A DNA stretch of 64,000 nt from Fimiplasma intestinipullorum (GCA_018715065.1 DVMJ01000065.1:1-64000), one strand, 5' to 3'. Shown: positions 31,963-41,416, counted from the first letter of the stretch. Made by a program: numbers and translations. The notes: a model not told the origin generated them from the sequence alone.

Positions 31963-34059
31963 ATGGATTCTACACAGTTAACGGATTTATATGCTTCAAT
32001 GACATTCAATGATGATGTGATGAAGGAACGCATTCCTAAATCGACGTATAAACAATTTCATGAAGCGTTGACACGAAATGAACCGATGAGTCGGGAAGTG
32101 GCCACCGTCATTGCGAATGCGATGAAGGTCTGGGCTGTCGAAAAGGGCGCTACGCACTTTGTGCATTGGTTCACCCCGCTTAGCGGCAATACAGCCGGTA
32201 AGTGTGACGCCTTTTTGGAACCAACCTCTGATCATCGCGCTATTCTGGAATTTAGCGGTAAATCTTTGCGTAAAGGAGAACCGGATGCTTCCAGTTTCCC
32301 ATCAGGAGGCTTGAGAGCGACTTTCGAGGCGCGCGGTTATACGGCCTGGGATTGTACCTCACCGGCTTTCGTTTATCAGAATACCCTTTATATTCCAACC
32401 CTTTTCTGTTCATACACAGGCGAGGCACTGGATAAAAAGACGCCGCTGCTAAGAAGCTGTGATGCACTGGATCGTGAAGGGGTGCGCTTATGTCATTTGA
32501 TTGGTCTTACCGATGTGAAAAAAGTCAGTCCTTCAGTGGGATCAGAACAGGAATACTTCTTGGTCGATCGTAAATACTATGAAGAGCGTTTGGATCTGCG
32601 CCTGACAGGGCGGACCTTATTCGGGGCCAAACCACCGAAAGGACAGGAAATGGATGACCATTACTTTGGTCAGATCAAACGCCGGGTCGGTGCTTTCATG
32701 GATGAATTGGATCACGAATTGTGGAAACAGGGGATCCCAAGCAAGACCAAACATAATGAGGTGGCACCTGCTCAGCACGAAGTGGCCTGCGTTTATCGCC
32801 ATGCCAATTTGACGGCGGACAATAACCATCTGATGATGGAGATCATGCAGCGCATCGCTAAGAATCATGATCTGATCTGTTTACTGCATGAAAAACCATT
32901 CCAGGGAGTGAATGGCAGCGGTAAGCACAATAACTGGTCAGTGGTCACCGATACTGGTGTCAACTTATTCGATCCGGGGGATGATCCGGAAAACAACCTG
33001 CCATTCATGTGTGCGTTTGCCTGTGTGATCAAGGCTGTGGATGAGTATGCGGATATGCTGATGATGAGTGTTTCCAGTGCCGGTAATGATTTCCGTTTAG
33101 GTGGTCATGAGGCGCCACCTTCCATCATGAGTATCTTTATCGGAGAAGAACTTTCTGAAGTAGTACAGGACTGGATCGATGGGGTATCCAAGACCAGCCG
33201 TGACGTTGAACGTTTTAAGACCGGTGTTTCGGTCATTCCGACTTTCTCAAAAGATAAGACCGATCGTAACCGTACAAGTCCGTTTGCTTTTACCGGTAAT
33301 AAGTTCGAGTTCCGTTCGGTCGGTTCCAGTCAATCTATTTCGGGTCCGAATACGATCTTAAATACGATCCTGGCCAAAGCGATGCGGGATATGTCCGATG
33401 CGATTGAAAAAAGTGAACTGCCTGGAAAGCAGGCTGCCATTGAGGTGGTGCGTCAATTCTTAAAAGAACATCAGCGCATTATCTTCAATGGAGATGGTTA
33501 TGCGCCTAGCTGGCCTGAGCAAGCCAGTCGTTTAGGTCTCTATAATGCGAAGGATACGGTGGAAGCTGCCCGTGTCTTGCGCAATAAAGAAAAGACAGCG
33601 ATCTTCTCTGAAATGGGTGTCTATTCCAAGACGGAGCTGGAAAGCCGCTATGATATCCTGTTACACAATTATAATGTCACGGTGCAGGTAGAAGCCAACA
33701 CAGCGTTGAAGATGGCAAAGACACAGATCTATCCAGCCGGTATCCATTATCTAGGTGAGATCTCTAATGAACTAGCGAAAACGCGCGATGCGGGGATCGA
33801 CGCCCGCTTCTTGCAGAAGGATGTACAGGCCATCAGTCATATTCTAGCTGATATTCGTCAAAACATCTCAGCCTTAGAGCAGGCTGTCAAAAGGGCACAG
33901 GAAAGCGAAGCCGATATTTATACGGTTTCCTGTCTGTGGCGCGATGAGGTCCGTTACTGGATGGAAGAGCTGCGCAGCAATGTCGATCTTCTCGAAGAGA
34001 ATATCGATGCCAAGTACTGGCCATTGCCAACCTACATCGATCTGATGTTTGGTGTATAG
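31963..34059 (+). CDS. glnN: glutamine synthetase type III
   Basis: A 698-residue GSIII enzyme that makes glutamine from glutamate, ammonia and ATP. It has the long GSIII N-terminus (TFNDDVMKERIPKSTYKQF) and the metal and ATP-site motifs KHNEVAPAQHEVA, NGSGKHNNWSV and a C-terminal helical extension with EANTALKMAKTQIYPAGI. It differs from GlnA (about 450 residues) in length and order. RBS AAAGGAGGAAAC precedes the ATG. Regulation is probably by the leader ORF/terminator pair just upstream. The enzyme is the only nitrogen-assimilation gene visible here. Confidence 0.95.
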   Translation: MDSTQLTDLYASMTFNDDVMKERIPKSTYKQFHEALTRNEPMSREVATVIANAMKVWAVEKGATHFVHWFTPLSGNTAGKCDAFLEPTSDHRAILEFSGKSLRKGEPDASSFPSGGLRATFEARGYTAWDCTSPAFVYQNTLYIPTLFCSYTGEALDKKTPLLRSCDALDREGVRLCHLIGLTDVKKVSPSVGSEQEYFLVDRKYYEERLDLRLTGRTLFGAKPPKGQEMDDHYFGQIKRRVGAFMDELDHELWKQGIPSKTKHNEVAPAQHEVACVYRHANLTADNNHLMMEIMQRIAKNHDLICLLHEKPFQGVNGSGKHNNWSVVTDTGVNLFDPGDDPENNLPFMCAFACVIKAVDEYADMLMMSVSSAGNDFRLGGHEAPPSIMSIFIGEELSEVVQDWIDGVSKTSRDVERFKTGVSVIPTFSKDKTDRNRTSPFAFTGNKFEFRSVGSSQSISGPNTILNTILAKAMRDMSDAIEKSELPGKQAAIEVVRQFLKEHQRIIFNGDGYAPSWPEQASRLGLYNAKDTVEAARVLRNKEKTAIFSEMGVYSKTELESRYDILLHNYNVTVQVEANTALKMAKTQIYPAGIHYLGEISNELAKTRDAGIDARFLQKDVQAISHILADIRQNISALEQAVKRAQESEADIYTVSCLWRDEVRYWMEELRSNVDLLEENIDAKYWPLPTYIDLMFGV

Positions 34060-34076
34060 TTTTTGAGTGAATTTAT

Positions 34077-34104
34077 TTGCAATCCCGACGGGATAGGGTA
34101 TAAT
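34077..34104 (+). promoter_or_regulatory. promoter of the Ig/transglutaminase-like gene
   Basis: TTGCAA (34077-34082) and TATAAT (34099-34104), 16-bp spacer, ahead of the RBS GGAGGGG at 34113-34119. Confidence 0.62.
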
Positions 34105-34126
34105 TTGTTTACGGAGGGGAAAGAAG

Positions 34127-35374
34127 ATGGAAAAAAAAGTGATTGCGACAACCATTGGAATCCTGGCAGCGTTCGTTGCTTTGATGACTGTGCTTCTAGT
34201 CCGTATTGCGCCTGTTACCATCAAAAGGGCAACCTTTAGTTTTCAGGTCCACAGTGAACTTCCGACCGATCCGTCTTATTATATTCATGCCAATGACACG
34301 GTCCTGACGAGCTGCGTGGTTGATCTGTCACAGGTCGATGTCGAGGTCATGGCAACCTATCCTGCTTATATCGAATACAATGGACAACGTTTTAGTTTTT
34401 CTGTCGTCATTGAAGATACGATTCCACCGAGCATCCAGCTCAAAGATGGCAATACGACCGTCAAGTGTTATGTCGGTCAAACCATCCGGGCAGCGGATCT
34501 GGTGACGGTCAGTGACGATAGTGAATATACCGTTTATTTTAAATTAGATGATGGTTCTTATGTCGAAACGATGACTTTAAAAGAAGAGATGCGCCGAGAT
34601 TTCCCTATTTATGCGAAAGATGCTTCAGGCAATGAGCAGTCACCGGTCCGGGTCATTTTGGATGTCAGTCTGGATGACGAAAAGCCGGTCATTAGTGGTG
34701 TGGATACGACGTCTTTGAAACTGAATGCCAGCTTTGATCCGTATGAAGGCGTGACGGCGACAGATAATGTCGATGGGGATCTGACCAGTGAAATAACGAT
34801 CGAGGGCAGTGTGGATACGCACACGCTTGGAACTTATCGTCTGACTTATCGAGTGACCGACAGTTCCGGCAATCAGGCGGTTGTGACACGTACGGTCGTT
34901 GTGAGTGAGGATGGTCAACGCGGACAGAATGACGTGGGCGATGGACCTTTTTTGACCAATAGTCAGGTAGAGGCACGCAACCAGAAGGTATCCAGCCTGA
35001 TGGAAGGCGAATTAGATATCTTTAGTGATGAAAGCTTTGTGCGGGAATTGAATCATTATCTCTGCACCCATTTTAGCCCATCGGCAAGTGCCCAGACGAG
35101 CTATGATGTAATCGTGAATCAGGAAGGAAATCGGGTGGCCATGGCGCGTGCGGTGAAGGTCTTCCTTGATGAAAAGGGACTGAGTAATCAAATCGTTTAT
35201 GGCAGTCAGAGCGGGATGGTATGGAATATCGTGAAGATTGGCAATCATTACCGCCATCTGGATGTCTATGGCAACTATGAAGCCGGCGATGAATCGCTTT
35301 ATCTTTTGAAGACGACAAACCAGCTTGATGAGAGCCACCAATATGCAACATCTCAATACCCAACATGTGAATAA
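34127..35374 (+). CDS. surface protein with Ig-like (DUF5011-type) domain and inactive transglutaminase-like domain
   Basis: A 415-residue protein anchored by an N-terminal helix (about 6-26). Two beta domains follow. Residues about 185-265 match DUF5011/bacterial Ig: DDEKPVISGVD, GVTATDNVDGDLT, YRLTYRVTDSSGN. The C-terminal part (about 295-405) has the spacing of a transglutaminase core (AVKVFLDEKGL, VWNIVKIGNHYRHLDVYG), but the Cys position reads RVAMARA and the His before WN is Val. It therefore lacks the catalytic Cys and His and is probably a binding domain. It has its own promoter and terminator. Likely a cell-surface protein; the ligand is unknown. Confidence 0.78.
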   Translation: MEKKVIATTIGILAAFVALMTVLLVRIAPVTIKRATFSFQVHSELPTDPSYYIHANDTVLTSCVVDLSQVDVEVMATYPAYIEYNGQRFSFSVVIEDTIPPSIQLKDGNTTVKCYVGQTIRAADLVTVSDDSEYTVYFKLDDGSYVETMTLKEEMRRDFPIYAKDASGNEQSPVRVILDVSLDDEKPVISGVDTTSLKLNASFDPYEGVTATDNVDGDLTSEITIEGSVDTHTLGTYRLTYRVTDSSGNQAVVTRTVVVSEDGQRGQNDVGDGPFLTNSQVEARNQKVSSLMEGELDIFSDESFVRELNHYLCTHFSPSASAQTSYDVIVNQEGNRVAMARAVKVFLDEKGLSNQIVYGSQSGMVWNIVKIGNHYRHLDVYGNYEAGDESLYLLKTTNQLDESHQYATSQYPTCE

Positions 35375-35397
35375 GCCAGTTTGCGCTGGCTTTTTTT
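35373..35397 (+). terminator. intrinsic terminator
   Basis: AAGCCAG and CTGGCTT flank a 6-nt loop with a T-run; it overlaps the preceding stop codon. Confidence 0.85.
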
Positions 35398-35436
35398 CGA
35401 ATAAGCCAATCAAAAAATAGATCAAGGAGGAAAGGC

Positions 35437-37179
35437 ATGACGAAAAAAGAATGGCTGGAAGATCATCAGAACCAGTTACAAGAGACATACACCCAATTAG
35501 AGACAAAAGCCAATCAGTTAAGCTGGATACGCTTAGGAACCATCGTTCCAGCTGTGATTTTGGCCATTGCCGGAATGGTTGAATGGTCTTTTTGGATGCT
35601 GGCGTGTGCACTGGTCCTGCTGGTAGGATTTGGCATCATTTATACACGTCACGAGGCGCTGAAGCGACGCTTACAGCATATCAGACTGGAATCTTCGGTC
35701 GTGGACCGTTTACTGGCTCGTTTTGACGACCGTTGGCAAAAAGAAGAGGGGGAAGCTAAGACCAGCTGGCCGGTGCAGGATCATTATCTCTATGATCTAG
35801 ATGTGCTGGGGCCTCGTTCTTTATGGAGCTATTTATGCTTTTTAAAGGGAGAAGCAGCACGTGAGGATATGCTTTCTTTGCTGACCTCTGTGGGTCTGGA
35901 GCATCAGGCAAGTTTTCACGAGTTAGCCAGTCACCCTCAGCTGGTTTTGGATATCATTGTTGAAAATGAACGCTTAAGCGTTTCAGAACAGCGCAAATTA
36001 GCTGCTAAACTGGATCGAACACGACCGGAATGGGCTTTGCAGGCCTGCCTGGTGGTCTATCCGCTGGCCTTACTCGCGAGCCTCTATCTATTATTGACTG
36101 ATTCTATTGCCGTTGGTGTGGTGGGGTGTGTACTGGCTTCGGTTTTCTTTCAGCTTTTTTATGCCAGCCGTTTCCAGAACCGCTTTGATCAGCTGGCTGC
36201 TTTTTTAAGGACAGCCAAAGGCATGGTGGAAAAAAGTGAAGTGATCCTGTCCCAGCCACTGCAAAGCGATGAGCTGGCAAAACTACAGCAGGATCTTGCG
36301 GAAATGAAACGCCATTATGCCAGTTTACAGCGTTTATTTCAAGCCATTCAGGTTCGCTATAATCCCTTGCTCTATCTCTTTCTCAATATGCTTTGTCTTT
36401 ATGGCGGCTGGCTTTATGTCATCAGTATGAAGACTAAAAGCATCGATTTTGAAAAATGGCAGTACTGGGAAAAGAGACTGGCCCGATTTGAGAGCCTGAC
36501 GAGTCTCTCGACCTGGCTTTTAGTGAAGGAGCATTTATGTGATCCGATCATCACGACAGATCATTTATCTTTTGAAGAACTCTGCCATCCTTTGATGAGT
36601 GAAGAGCGGGCCGTAGGTGCGACGGCTTCTTTTGATTCATGTACCTGTGTGATCACCGGCAGCAACATGGCTGGGAAAACGACTTTTATGCGCAGCTTGG
36701 GCTTGAATCTGATCTTGGTCAGGATCGGTCTACCGGCCAAGGCCAGGCGGCTGGAGACACCGCTTTTAGATGTCTTTACCAGTATGCGTGTTGCGGATGA
36801 TGTGAATGCCGGGGTGTCAACCTTTTATGGCGAGCTTATGCGGATTCGCGAGATGATCGATCATGTTTCCGATGAGCGTCCGGCGCTCTATCTGATTGAC
36901 GAGATCTTTAAGGGAACGAACCTGAAAGATCGTATCATTGGCGCCAAAGCGGCTTTGCAGAAGCTGCATGTTCCGCATAGCTTTACTTTTGTCTCCACAC
37001 ATGATGAACAGCTGTGTTCACATGAACATATCCCAATTATCAACATTCATTTTCAGGAAGATTATGTCGATGACAAGATCGTCTTTGATTACCGTCTGAA
37101 GCCGGGCATGGCGACATCGACCAATGCGCATTATCTGATGAAGATGATCGGAATCATAGAAACGGGGGAAGAACAATGA
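35437..37179 (+). CDS. membrane-associated MutS-like ATPase
   Basis: A 580-residue protein: two helices near 28-70, two more near 198-240, coiled region to 330, and a C-terminal MutS ATPase domain (about 395-580). The ATPase has Walker A GSNMAGKTTFMRS, the family's STFYGELMRI, Walker B LYLIDEIFKGTN and STHDEQL. It lacks the N-terminal mismatch-recognition and connector domains of MutS1, and the membrane helices are unusual for a DNA-repair protein. It belongs to the membrane-bound MutS-like group of Firmicutes whose function is unknown. It overlaps the HAD gene by ATGA. Likely not mismatch repair. Confidence 0.85.
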   Translation: MTKKEWLEDHQNQLQETYTQLETKANQLSWIRLGTIVPAVILAIAGMVEWSFWMLACALVLLVGFGIIYTRHEALKRRLQHIRLESSVVDRLLARFDDRWQKEEGEAKTSWPVQDHYLYDLDVLGPRSLWSYLCFLKGEAAREDMLSLLTSVGLEHQASFHELASHPQLVLDIIVENERLSVSEQRKLAAKLDRTRPEWALQACLVVYPLALLASLYLLLTDSIAVGVVGCVLASVFFQLFYASRFQNRFDQLAAFLRTAKGMVEKSEVILSQPLQSDELAKLQQDLAEMKRHYASLQRLFQAIQVRYNPLLYLFLNMLCLYGGWLYVISMKTKSIDFEKWQYWEKRLARFESLTSLSTWLLVKEHLCDPIITTDHLSFEELCHPLMSEERAVGATASFDSCTCVITGSNMAGKTTFMRSLGLNLILVRIGLPAKARRLETPLLDVFTSMRVADDVNAGVSTFYGELMRIREMIDHVSDERPALYLIDEIFKGTNLKDRIIGAKAALQKLHVPHSFTFVSTHDEQLCSHEHIPIINIHFQEDYVDDKIVFDYRLKPGMATSTNAHYLMKMIGIIETGEEQ

Positions 37180-37988
37180 CATATCGTATGATTGCCTTAG
37201 ATTTAGATGGCACACTTAAAAACTCACAAAACGAAATTACACCGAAGACCAAAGAAGCCCTGCTGGATTGCAGTAAGCAGGGGATGGTTATCGTGCTGGC
37301 CAGTGGCCGTCCGACACCGGGGCTGCGCCACGAGGCCAAAGAACTCAAATTAGATGAATATCATGGCGTCCTGTTGTCTTTCAATGGGGCACGTGTCTAT
37401 GATATGAAGACCAAGCAGGTCATTTACGAACAGGTGATCAGCCATGAAATGGCGAAACAGGTCTATGATCGGGCCAAAGCCTATGGGCTGGCCTGTTTGA
37501 CTTATCATGAAGATGGGATTCTGACAGAGGATGATCAGGATGCTTATGTCCAAATCGAGAGTCGGATCAATGATATGCCGATCATTCATACCGATAACTG
37601 GAAAGAGGCCTTTGATCATGATGTACATAAAGTTCTCCTGACAGGAGAGCCCACTTATTTAGCGAAGATCGAAGAGGAATTCAAAGCCCCTTTTGTCGAT
37701 CAGCTGAGCATCTATCGTTCCAGCCCTTATTTTCTGGAGGTGATGGCCAAGGGCATCGACAAAGCCAACTCCTTAGGGAAGCTGTGTGAACAGCTTGCCA
37801 TTCAGCCTTCCATGGTCATGGCTTTTGGAGATGGCTTTAATGATATTTCCATGATTGAATTTGCCGGTTTGGGTGTAGCCATGGGCAATGCTCAGGAACC
37901 CGTCAAAGCAGCCGCCGATCTGATTACCCTATCCAATGATGACGACGGTATCGAACAGGTGATCAACACGTATGTGTTCGGTGCCTAA
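37176..37988 (+). CDS. Cof-type HAD hydrolase (sugar-phosphate/FMN phosphatase type)
   Basis: A 270-residue HAD phosphatase of the Cof/IIB subfamily: DLDGTLKNSQNEI with nucleophile and acid/base Asp (motif I), ASGRPTPG (motif II), K in VMAKGIDKANSL (motif III) and FGDGFNDISMIE (motif IV). The alpha/beta cap sits between motifs II and III. It is cytoplasmic; these enzymes remove phosphate from sugar phosphates or cofactors such as FMN. It overlaps the MutS-like gene (4 bp) and the DUF4250 gene (17 bp). One of three such paralogues in the window. Confidence 0.92.
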   Translation: MTYRMIALDLDGTLKNSQNEITPKTKEALLDCSKQGMVIVLASGRPTPGLRHEAKELKLDEYHGVLLSFNGARVYDMKTKQVIYEQVISHEMAKQVYDRAKAYGLACLTYHEDGILTEDDQDAYVQIESRINDMPIIHTDNWKEAFDHDVHKVLLTGEPTYLAKIEEEFKAPFVDQLSIYRSSPYFLEVMAKGIDKANSLGKLCEQLAIQPSMVMAFGDGFNDISMIEFAGLGVAMGNAQEPVKAAADLITLSNDDDGIEQVINTYVFGA

Positions 37989-38157
37989 GGATCCTTTCAT
38001 GCTGGTGAGCTGGCTGAACATGAAGCTGCGTGACCAGTATGATTCACTGGATCGTCTGTGCGATGATTTGGACTTAGATAGGGAAGCCATCCTCGCCACA
38101 GTCGCTTCAAATGACTATTATTATGACAAGACAAATAATCAAATGAAGCAAAAATAA
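37972..38157 (+). CDS. DUF4250 family small protein
   Basis: A 61-residue protein matching DUF4250: PKDPFMLVSWLNMKLRD, SLDRLCDDLDLD and YYYDKTNNQ are the conserved stretches. Function unknown. I use ATG 37972, with AGGTGATC upstream; GTG 37981 would give the family's usual MPKDP start but lacks an RBS. It overlaps the HAD gene by 17 bp, a sign of translational coupling. Confidence 0.82.
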   Translation: MCSVPKDPFMLVSWLNMKLRDQYDSLDRLCDDLDLDREAILATVASNDYYYDKTNNQMKQK

Positions 38158-38185
38158 AGCCGAATCGCTAGGATTCGGCTTTTTT
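38157..38185. terminator. bidirectional terminator between convergent genes
   Basis: AAGCCGAATC and GATTCGGCTT form a perfect 10-bp stem with a 5-nt loop. It has A and T tracts on both sides and overlaps the minus-strand gene's stop codon. Confidence 0.88.
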
Positions 38186-39910
38186 ATCGGCAAAATCGGC
38201 CACTTCTAATAAAGTCAGATCGGCATCCGGATCCTTTGCCAGGCGGGCTGCCTGATGCAGGATGGCATCTTCCAGCACATTACGGGCCAGTCGACCATTC
38301 CCCTGTAGGCTTGGCTGATGCGCATAGTCGTCTTCTAAATAGCACTGAGCGCTTTCGGTCAGCTGGTAATCTTTATCCTGCGCTAGTTTGCAGGTAATCC
38401 TGACGAGTTCAGACGGACTGTAATCGGCAAAGTGAAGGGTACGGCTAAACCGTGAGGCCAGGCCGGAGTTGGCGGTAAGAAAGGTCTGCATCTCTTTCTC
38501 GTAACCGGCTAAAATACATACAAACTGGTCGCGGTAGTCCTCCATGTACTTCACCAGTGTATCGATGGCTTCAAGGCCAAAGCTGTCTTCCTTCCCACGA
38601 TAGAGACTGTAGGCTTCATCAATGAAAAGAATTCCACCGAGACTGGCATCGATCACTGCTTTTGTCTTCGGCGCCGTCTGACCGGCATAGCTGGCGACCA
38701 GGTCTTGTCGGGCCACCTCGATCAGTTGTCCGTTGGAGACAAGTCCTTTGGATTTGAGGTAACGACCGAATAGGCGTGCGATCGTCGTCTTGCCGGTCCC
38801 CGGATTGCCGCTAAAGATCATATGGAGATTCAGAGGGGTGGTCTTCAATCCTTGTCTTTGACGTCTTTCATTCATGGTCACGAGCTGGTCGAGATTGAAA
38901 AGATAATCCTTGACTTCTTGGAGACCGACGATCTGATCGAGCTCATCGGCTAAGGCGTAGTCTGTCACGAGGTCAGGGGAGAGCAGCTGATCATCCAGCC
39001 ACCATTGCCCATTCGCATAACGGAGCTTACCAGAACGCGACTGAAACCATTTGTCCAGCTGTTTTAAGACCTTGAGGTAGCTATGCATGCCCTCCTGCGG
39101 ATCATAGCTCTCTTCGAGGGCTTTATAGGCACTGGCACTGATCTCAAGCTGGGGGTGCTCACTGGTCAATTGCTGCAAGAGCGTTGACAGAAGCGTTTGC
39201 CGCGTTTTCAGATCCAGCGGACTGGCTTCAATGATCTCGTCTAACTGGCTGGTCAATTGATTGCCCAGACGAGAGATGGCCTGATCACGTGTCAGATCTT
39301 CTACTAAAATGAGCCATTGTCCCTTGGCATACAGGCGCGAGATCAATTGCGAATCTAATACCTGGCTGGCTTCCACAAGCTTTCCCTGATTGGCCAAATA
39401 GCGTTTAGGCAGGGAAAGCGATCCCTGACTGATCAGTTCGCCAAGCGCCCTCTGTAAAGAAGGTGGGGCAAGCGTGAGATTTTCTAAAACGATGACTGCC
39501 TGCGGCTCATTTAATAAGCCATAAATGTCCTGATAAAACAATTGGATGTCCTGATAGAGAGCTAGATTTAAAATAAGCGGTTCTTTATGTTGGACATGCT
39601 TGTCCAAATAGGCTTTTAACGTTTCCTGCCGAATCGCACTATGTTTACCCACCCCTTTGGGTCCACAGACCAAAACACTGCGCAAGGTCGCCGTTGGTTT
39701 ATTTTGGAGAAAATGCCGAAGTGACTGAAGCATCTTGTCCTGGGCAATCACCGGGTGCAGCGAAACCTCGGGCAGATCCTCGGTCTGATTGTTTTCCTGA
39801 ATGATGGCATGCATTTGCGAGGATAGGGCATCCATCTCTTTTTTGAGCTGATCTGTTTTAGACACGGATGTAAAAAAATCATCATATAAAGAACGATATT
39901 GTCGGGGCAT
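38168..39910 (-). CDS. CbxX/CfqX-type AAA+ ATPase with two ATPase modules
   Basis: A 580-residue protein. After a helical start, an N-terminal P-loop module (about 60-290) has VCGPKGVGKHS, with acidic VIVLENLTLA as its Walker B-like strand. The C-terminal module (about 325-575) is CbbX/SpoVK-like: FSGNPGTGKTTIAR (Walker A), GGILFIDEAYSL (Walker B), a sensor-1-like region and NGRLARNVLEDAI at the arginine-finger/sensor-2 side. CbxX ATPases remodel partner proteins (Rubisco, sporulation or type VII secretion EccA). No such partner is nearby. RBS AAAGGAGCG precedes the ATG at 39910. Substrate unknown. Confidence 0.85.
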   Translation of the reverse strand: MPRQYRSLYDDFFTSVSKTDQLKKEMDALSSQMHAIIQENNQTEDLPEVSLHPVIAQDKMLQSLRHFLQNKPTATLRSVLVCGPKGVGKHSAIRQETLKAYLDKHVQHKEPLILNLALYQDIQLFYQDIYGLLNEPQAVIVLENLTLAPPSLQRALGELISQGSLSLPKRYLANQGKLVEASQVLDSQLISRLYAKGQWLILVEDLTRDQAISRLGNQLTSQLDEIIEASPLDLKTRQTLLSTLLQQLTSEHPQLEISASAYKALEESYDPQEGMHSYLKVLKQLDKWFQSRSGKLRYANGQWWLDDQLLSPDLVTDYALADELDQIVGLQEVKDYLFNLDQLVTMNERRQRQGLKTTPLNLHMIFSGNPGTGKTTIARLFGRYLKSKGLVSNGQLIEVARQDLVASYAGQTAPKTKAVIDASLGGILFIDEAYSLYRGKEDSFGLEAIDTLVKYMEDYRDQFVCILAGYEKEMQTFLTANSGLASRFSRTLHFADYSPSELVRITCKLAQDKDYQLTESAQCYLEDDYAHQPSLQGNGRLARNVLEDAILHQAARLAKDPDADLTLLEVADFADKKAES

Positions 39911-39964
39911 ATGTCCACGCTCCTTTCTTTTTTATCATATCATAATTCAGCGGGAAATTCACTC

Positions 39965-39994
39965 TTTACATGTGATTGCAAACTTTGGTAGAAT
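39965..39994 (+). promoter_or_regulatory. promoter of the DUF1622 gene
   Basis: TTTACA (39965-39970) and TAGAAT (39989-39994), 18-bp spacer, 24 bp ahead of the ATG at 40018. Confidence 0.5.
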
Positions 39995-40017
39995 ACAGAT
40001 AGAAAGTGGTGAAAACA

Positions 40018-40338
40018 ATGCTGATTGAATGGATGCATCTTTTTCTGAATAACATGACTGATTTTTTGGTTATCCTGCTTGAACTGATGGGTGTCTTTGT
40101 GATTGCTGTGACTGCTCTGCATGGCTTTTGGAACTTTTTGAAAAAAGATCCTAATATTCGTTTGAAACTGCTGGAAGGTTTATCGACGGCGCTGAGTTTT
40201 AAGCTGGGCAGTGAGATCCTGCGTACGGTCATTGTGCGTGAAATGAGTGAGGTTTTATTTATCGGTGCCATTATCGTCCTGCGTGCCGGGCTGACTTTTT
40301 TGATTCATTGGGAAATTCACAGCGAACAAAAGCACTGA
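40018..40338 (+). CDS. DUF1622 family membrane protein
   Basis: A 106-residue protein starting at ATG 40018 (AAAGTGGTGA upstream; the GTG codons before it overlap the RBS). Two or three helices (about 12-35, 45-62, 75-100). The segments LKLLEGLSTALSFKLGSEIL and VREMSEVLFIGAIIVLRAGL and the final HWEI are the DUF1622 signature. Function unknown; the family is often a small inner-membrane protein. Divergent from the AAA+ gene. Confidence 0.84.
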   Translation: MLIEWMHLFLNNMTDFLVILLELMGVFVIAVTALHGFWNFLKKDPNIRLKLLEGLSTALSFKLGSEILRTVIVREMSEVLFIGAIIVLRAGLTFLIHWEIHSEQKH

Positions 40339-40412
40339 TTTGGGCTTTTTTTTAGGAACGATATGTTATTTTTTGAAATCCATGATATAATGAAAGAGAA
40401 AGTGGTGATGAT

Positions 40413-41402
40413 ATGAACTCGAAAGATTTAAAACGACTCGGAGTGGTCGTCGGTACTGGTGTTTTATTAGGCGCATATATTGGCATGCGGCGGTATTCCA
40501 CGCATTTCCATGAGCTGGTACGCTGTCGGGAAAGGCGTGTCATAACAGATCATGGCTTAAAGATTTATGCGGTGGAATATTATTTTGAAAAGCCTTTAAA
40601 TGTGTATGTCAGAGAAGAAGATGTGGTTTTAATTCGCGGGGAACACATGGAAATCCCGCATAAGATTACTTATGGCTTAAAGACCATCCGTGTTTTCTTC
40701 CAGCCTTTTGATGCACGTGAACCTTATGAGATTCAGAGCTTGTATCGCTGGATGAATTTGAAACCGCATAGTGAACGTAAATTTGCCATCGATGAGCTGG
40801 AGGTTTTTGATGCGCATTATCATTTTGCGGATGAGAGCACGATGGATATGGGTTATCGGCTCTTTGAACCTCGGGTACGCAGTCAGGAGCGTTTGCCATT
40901 GGTAGTCTATCTGCATGATTATCAGGGAATTGGCGATGATAATATCTCCCAGCTGACTTCTGATCGCAGTATCTTTGCCTTTGCTTCAACTTATGCGCAA
41001 AAGGAAAGACCTTGCTTCATCTTAGCCTGTCAGCTGCCTAAAAATAAGACACAGTGGTTGGATCCGAAGATCATGAACACAGTTGTCGATATCATGATTC
41101 GCTGTTTTGAGGTTTATCCGAAGATCGATGCCGGACGGATCTATGTCGTAGGAAAAGGAATCGGTGCTGACGGCGCCCTGGCGATGATGGATGCTTTTCC
41201 GAATGCCTTTAGTGCCGGCCTGTTAGATGGCGGTCAGCTTGAACCAGATTTTAAAGTGATGACACCGGTTTATATTGCGAACCATGATGCGCTTGAGGAT
41301 AAGCTGAAAGCCAAAGGGACACCCGTTTCTTCCGATCATGATCATACCAATCCGCTCAAACATCCAGCCATCCTGGATTGGTTATTCACAAATCATAAAT
41401 AA
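40413..41402 (+). CDS. esterase-fold protein with degenerate nucleophile motif (probable pseudoesterase)
   Basis: A 329-residue protein with a single N-terminal helix (about 9-24) and an alpha/beta hydrolase domain from about 135. The domain order matches PHB-depolymerase/Esterase-D-like proteins: LPLVVYLHDYQGIGDDN (oxyanion region), then GRIYVVGKGIGADGALAM where the nucleophile elbow should be. The GxSxG is GKGIG here: Ser is replaced by Gly, so it should not hydrolyse esters. Its C-terminal SSDHDHTNPLKHPAILDWL retains the His-bearing end. The next gene is a related copy with an intact GCSMG. The stop at 41402 lies 14 bp before that gene's start, so the pair may act together. Confidence 0.78.
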   Translation: MNSKDLKRLGVVVGTGVLLGAYIGMRRYSTHFHELVRCRERRVITDHGLKIYAVEYYFEKPLNVYVREEDVVLIRGEHMEIPHKITYGLKTIRVFFQPFDAREPYEIQSLYRWMNLKPHSERKFAIDELEVFDAHYHFADESTMDMGYRLFEPRVRSQERLPLVVYLHDYQGIGDDNISQLTSDRSIFAFASTYAQKERPCFILACQLPKNKTQWLDPKIMNTVVDIMIRCFEVYPKIDAGRIYVVGKGIGADGALAMMDAFPNAFSAGLLDGGQLEPDFKVMTPVYIANHDALEDKLKAKGTPVSSDHDHTNPLKHPAILDWLFTNHK

Positions 41403-41416
41403 TGGAGGACATAGAA

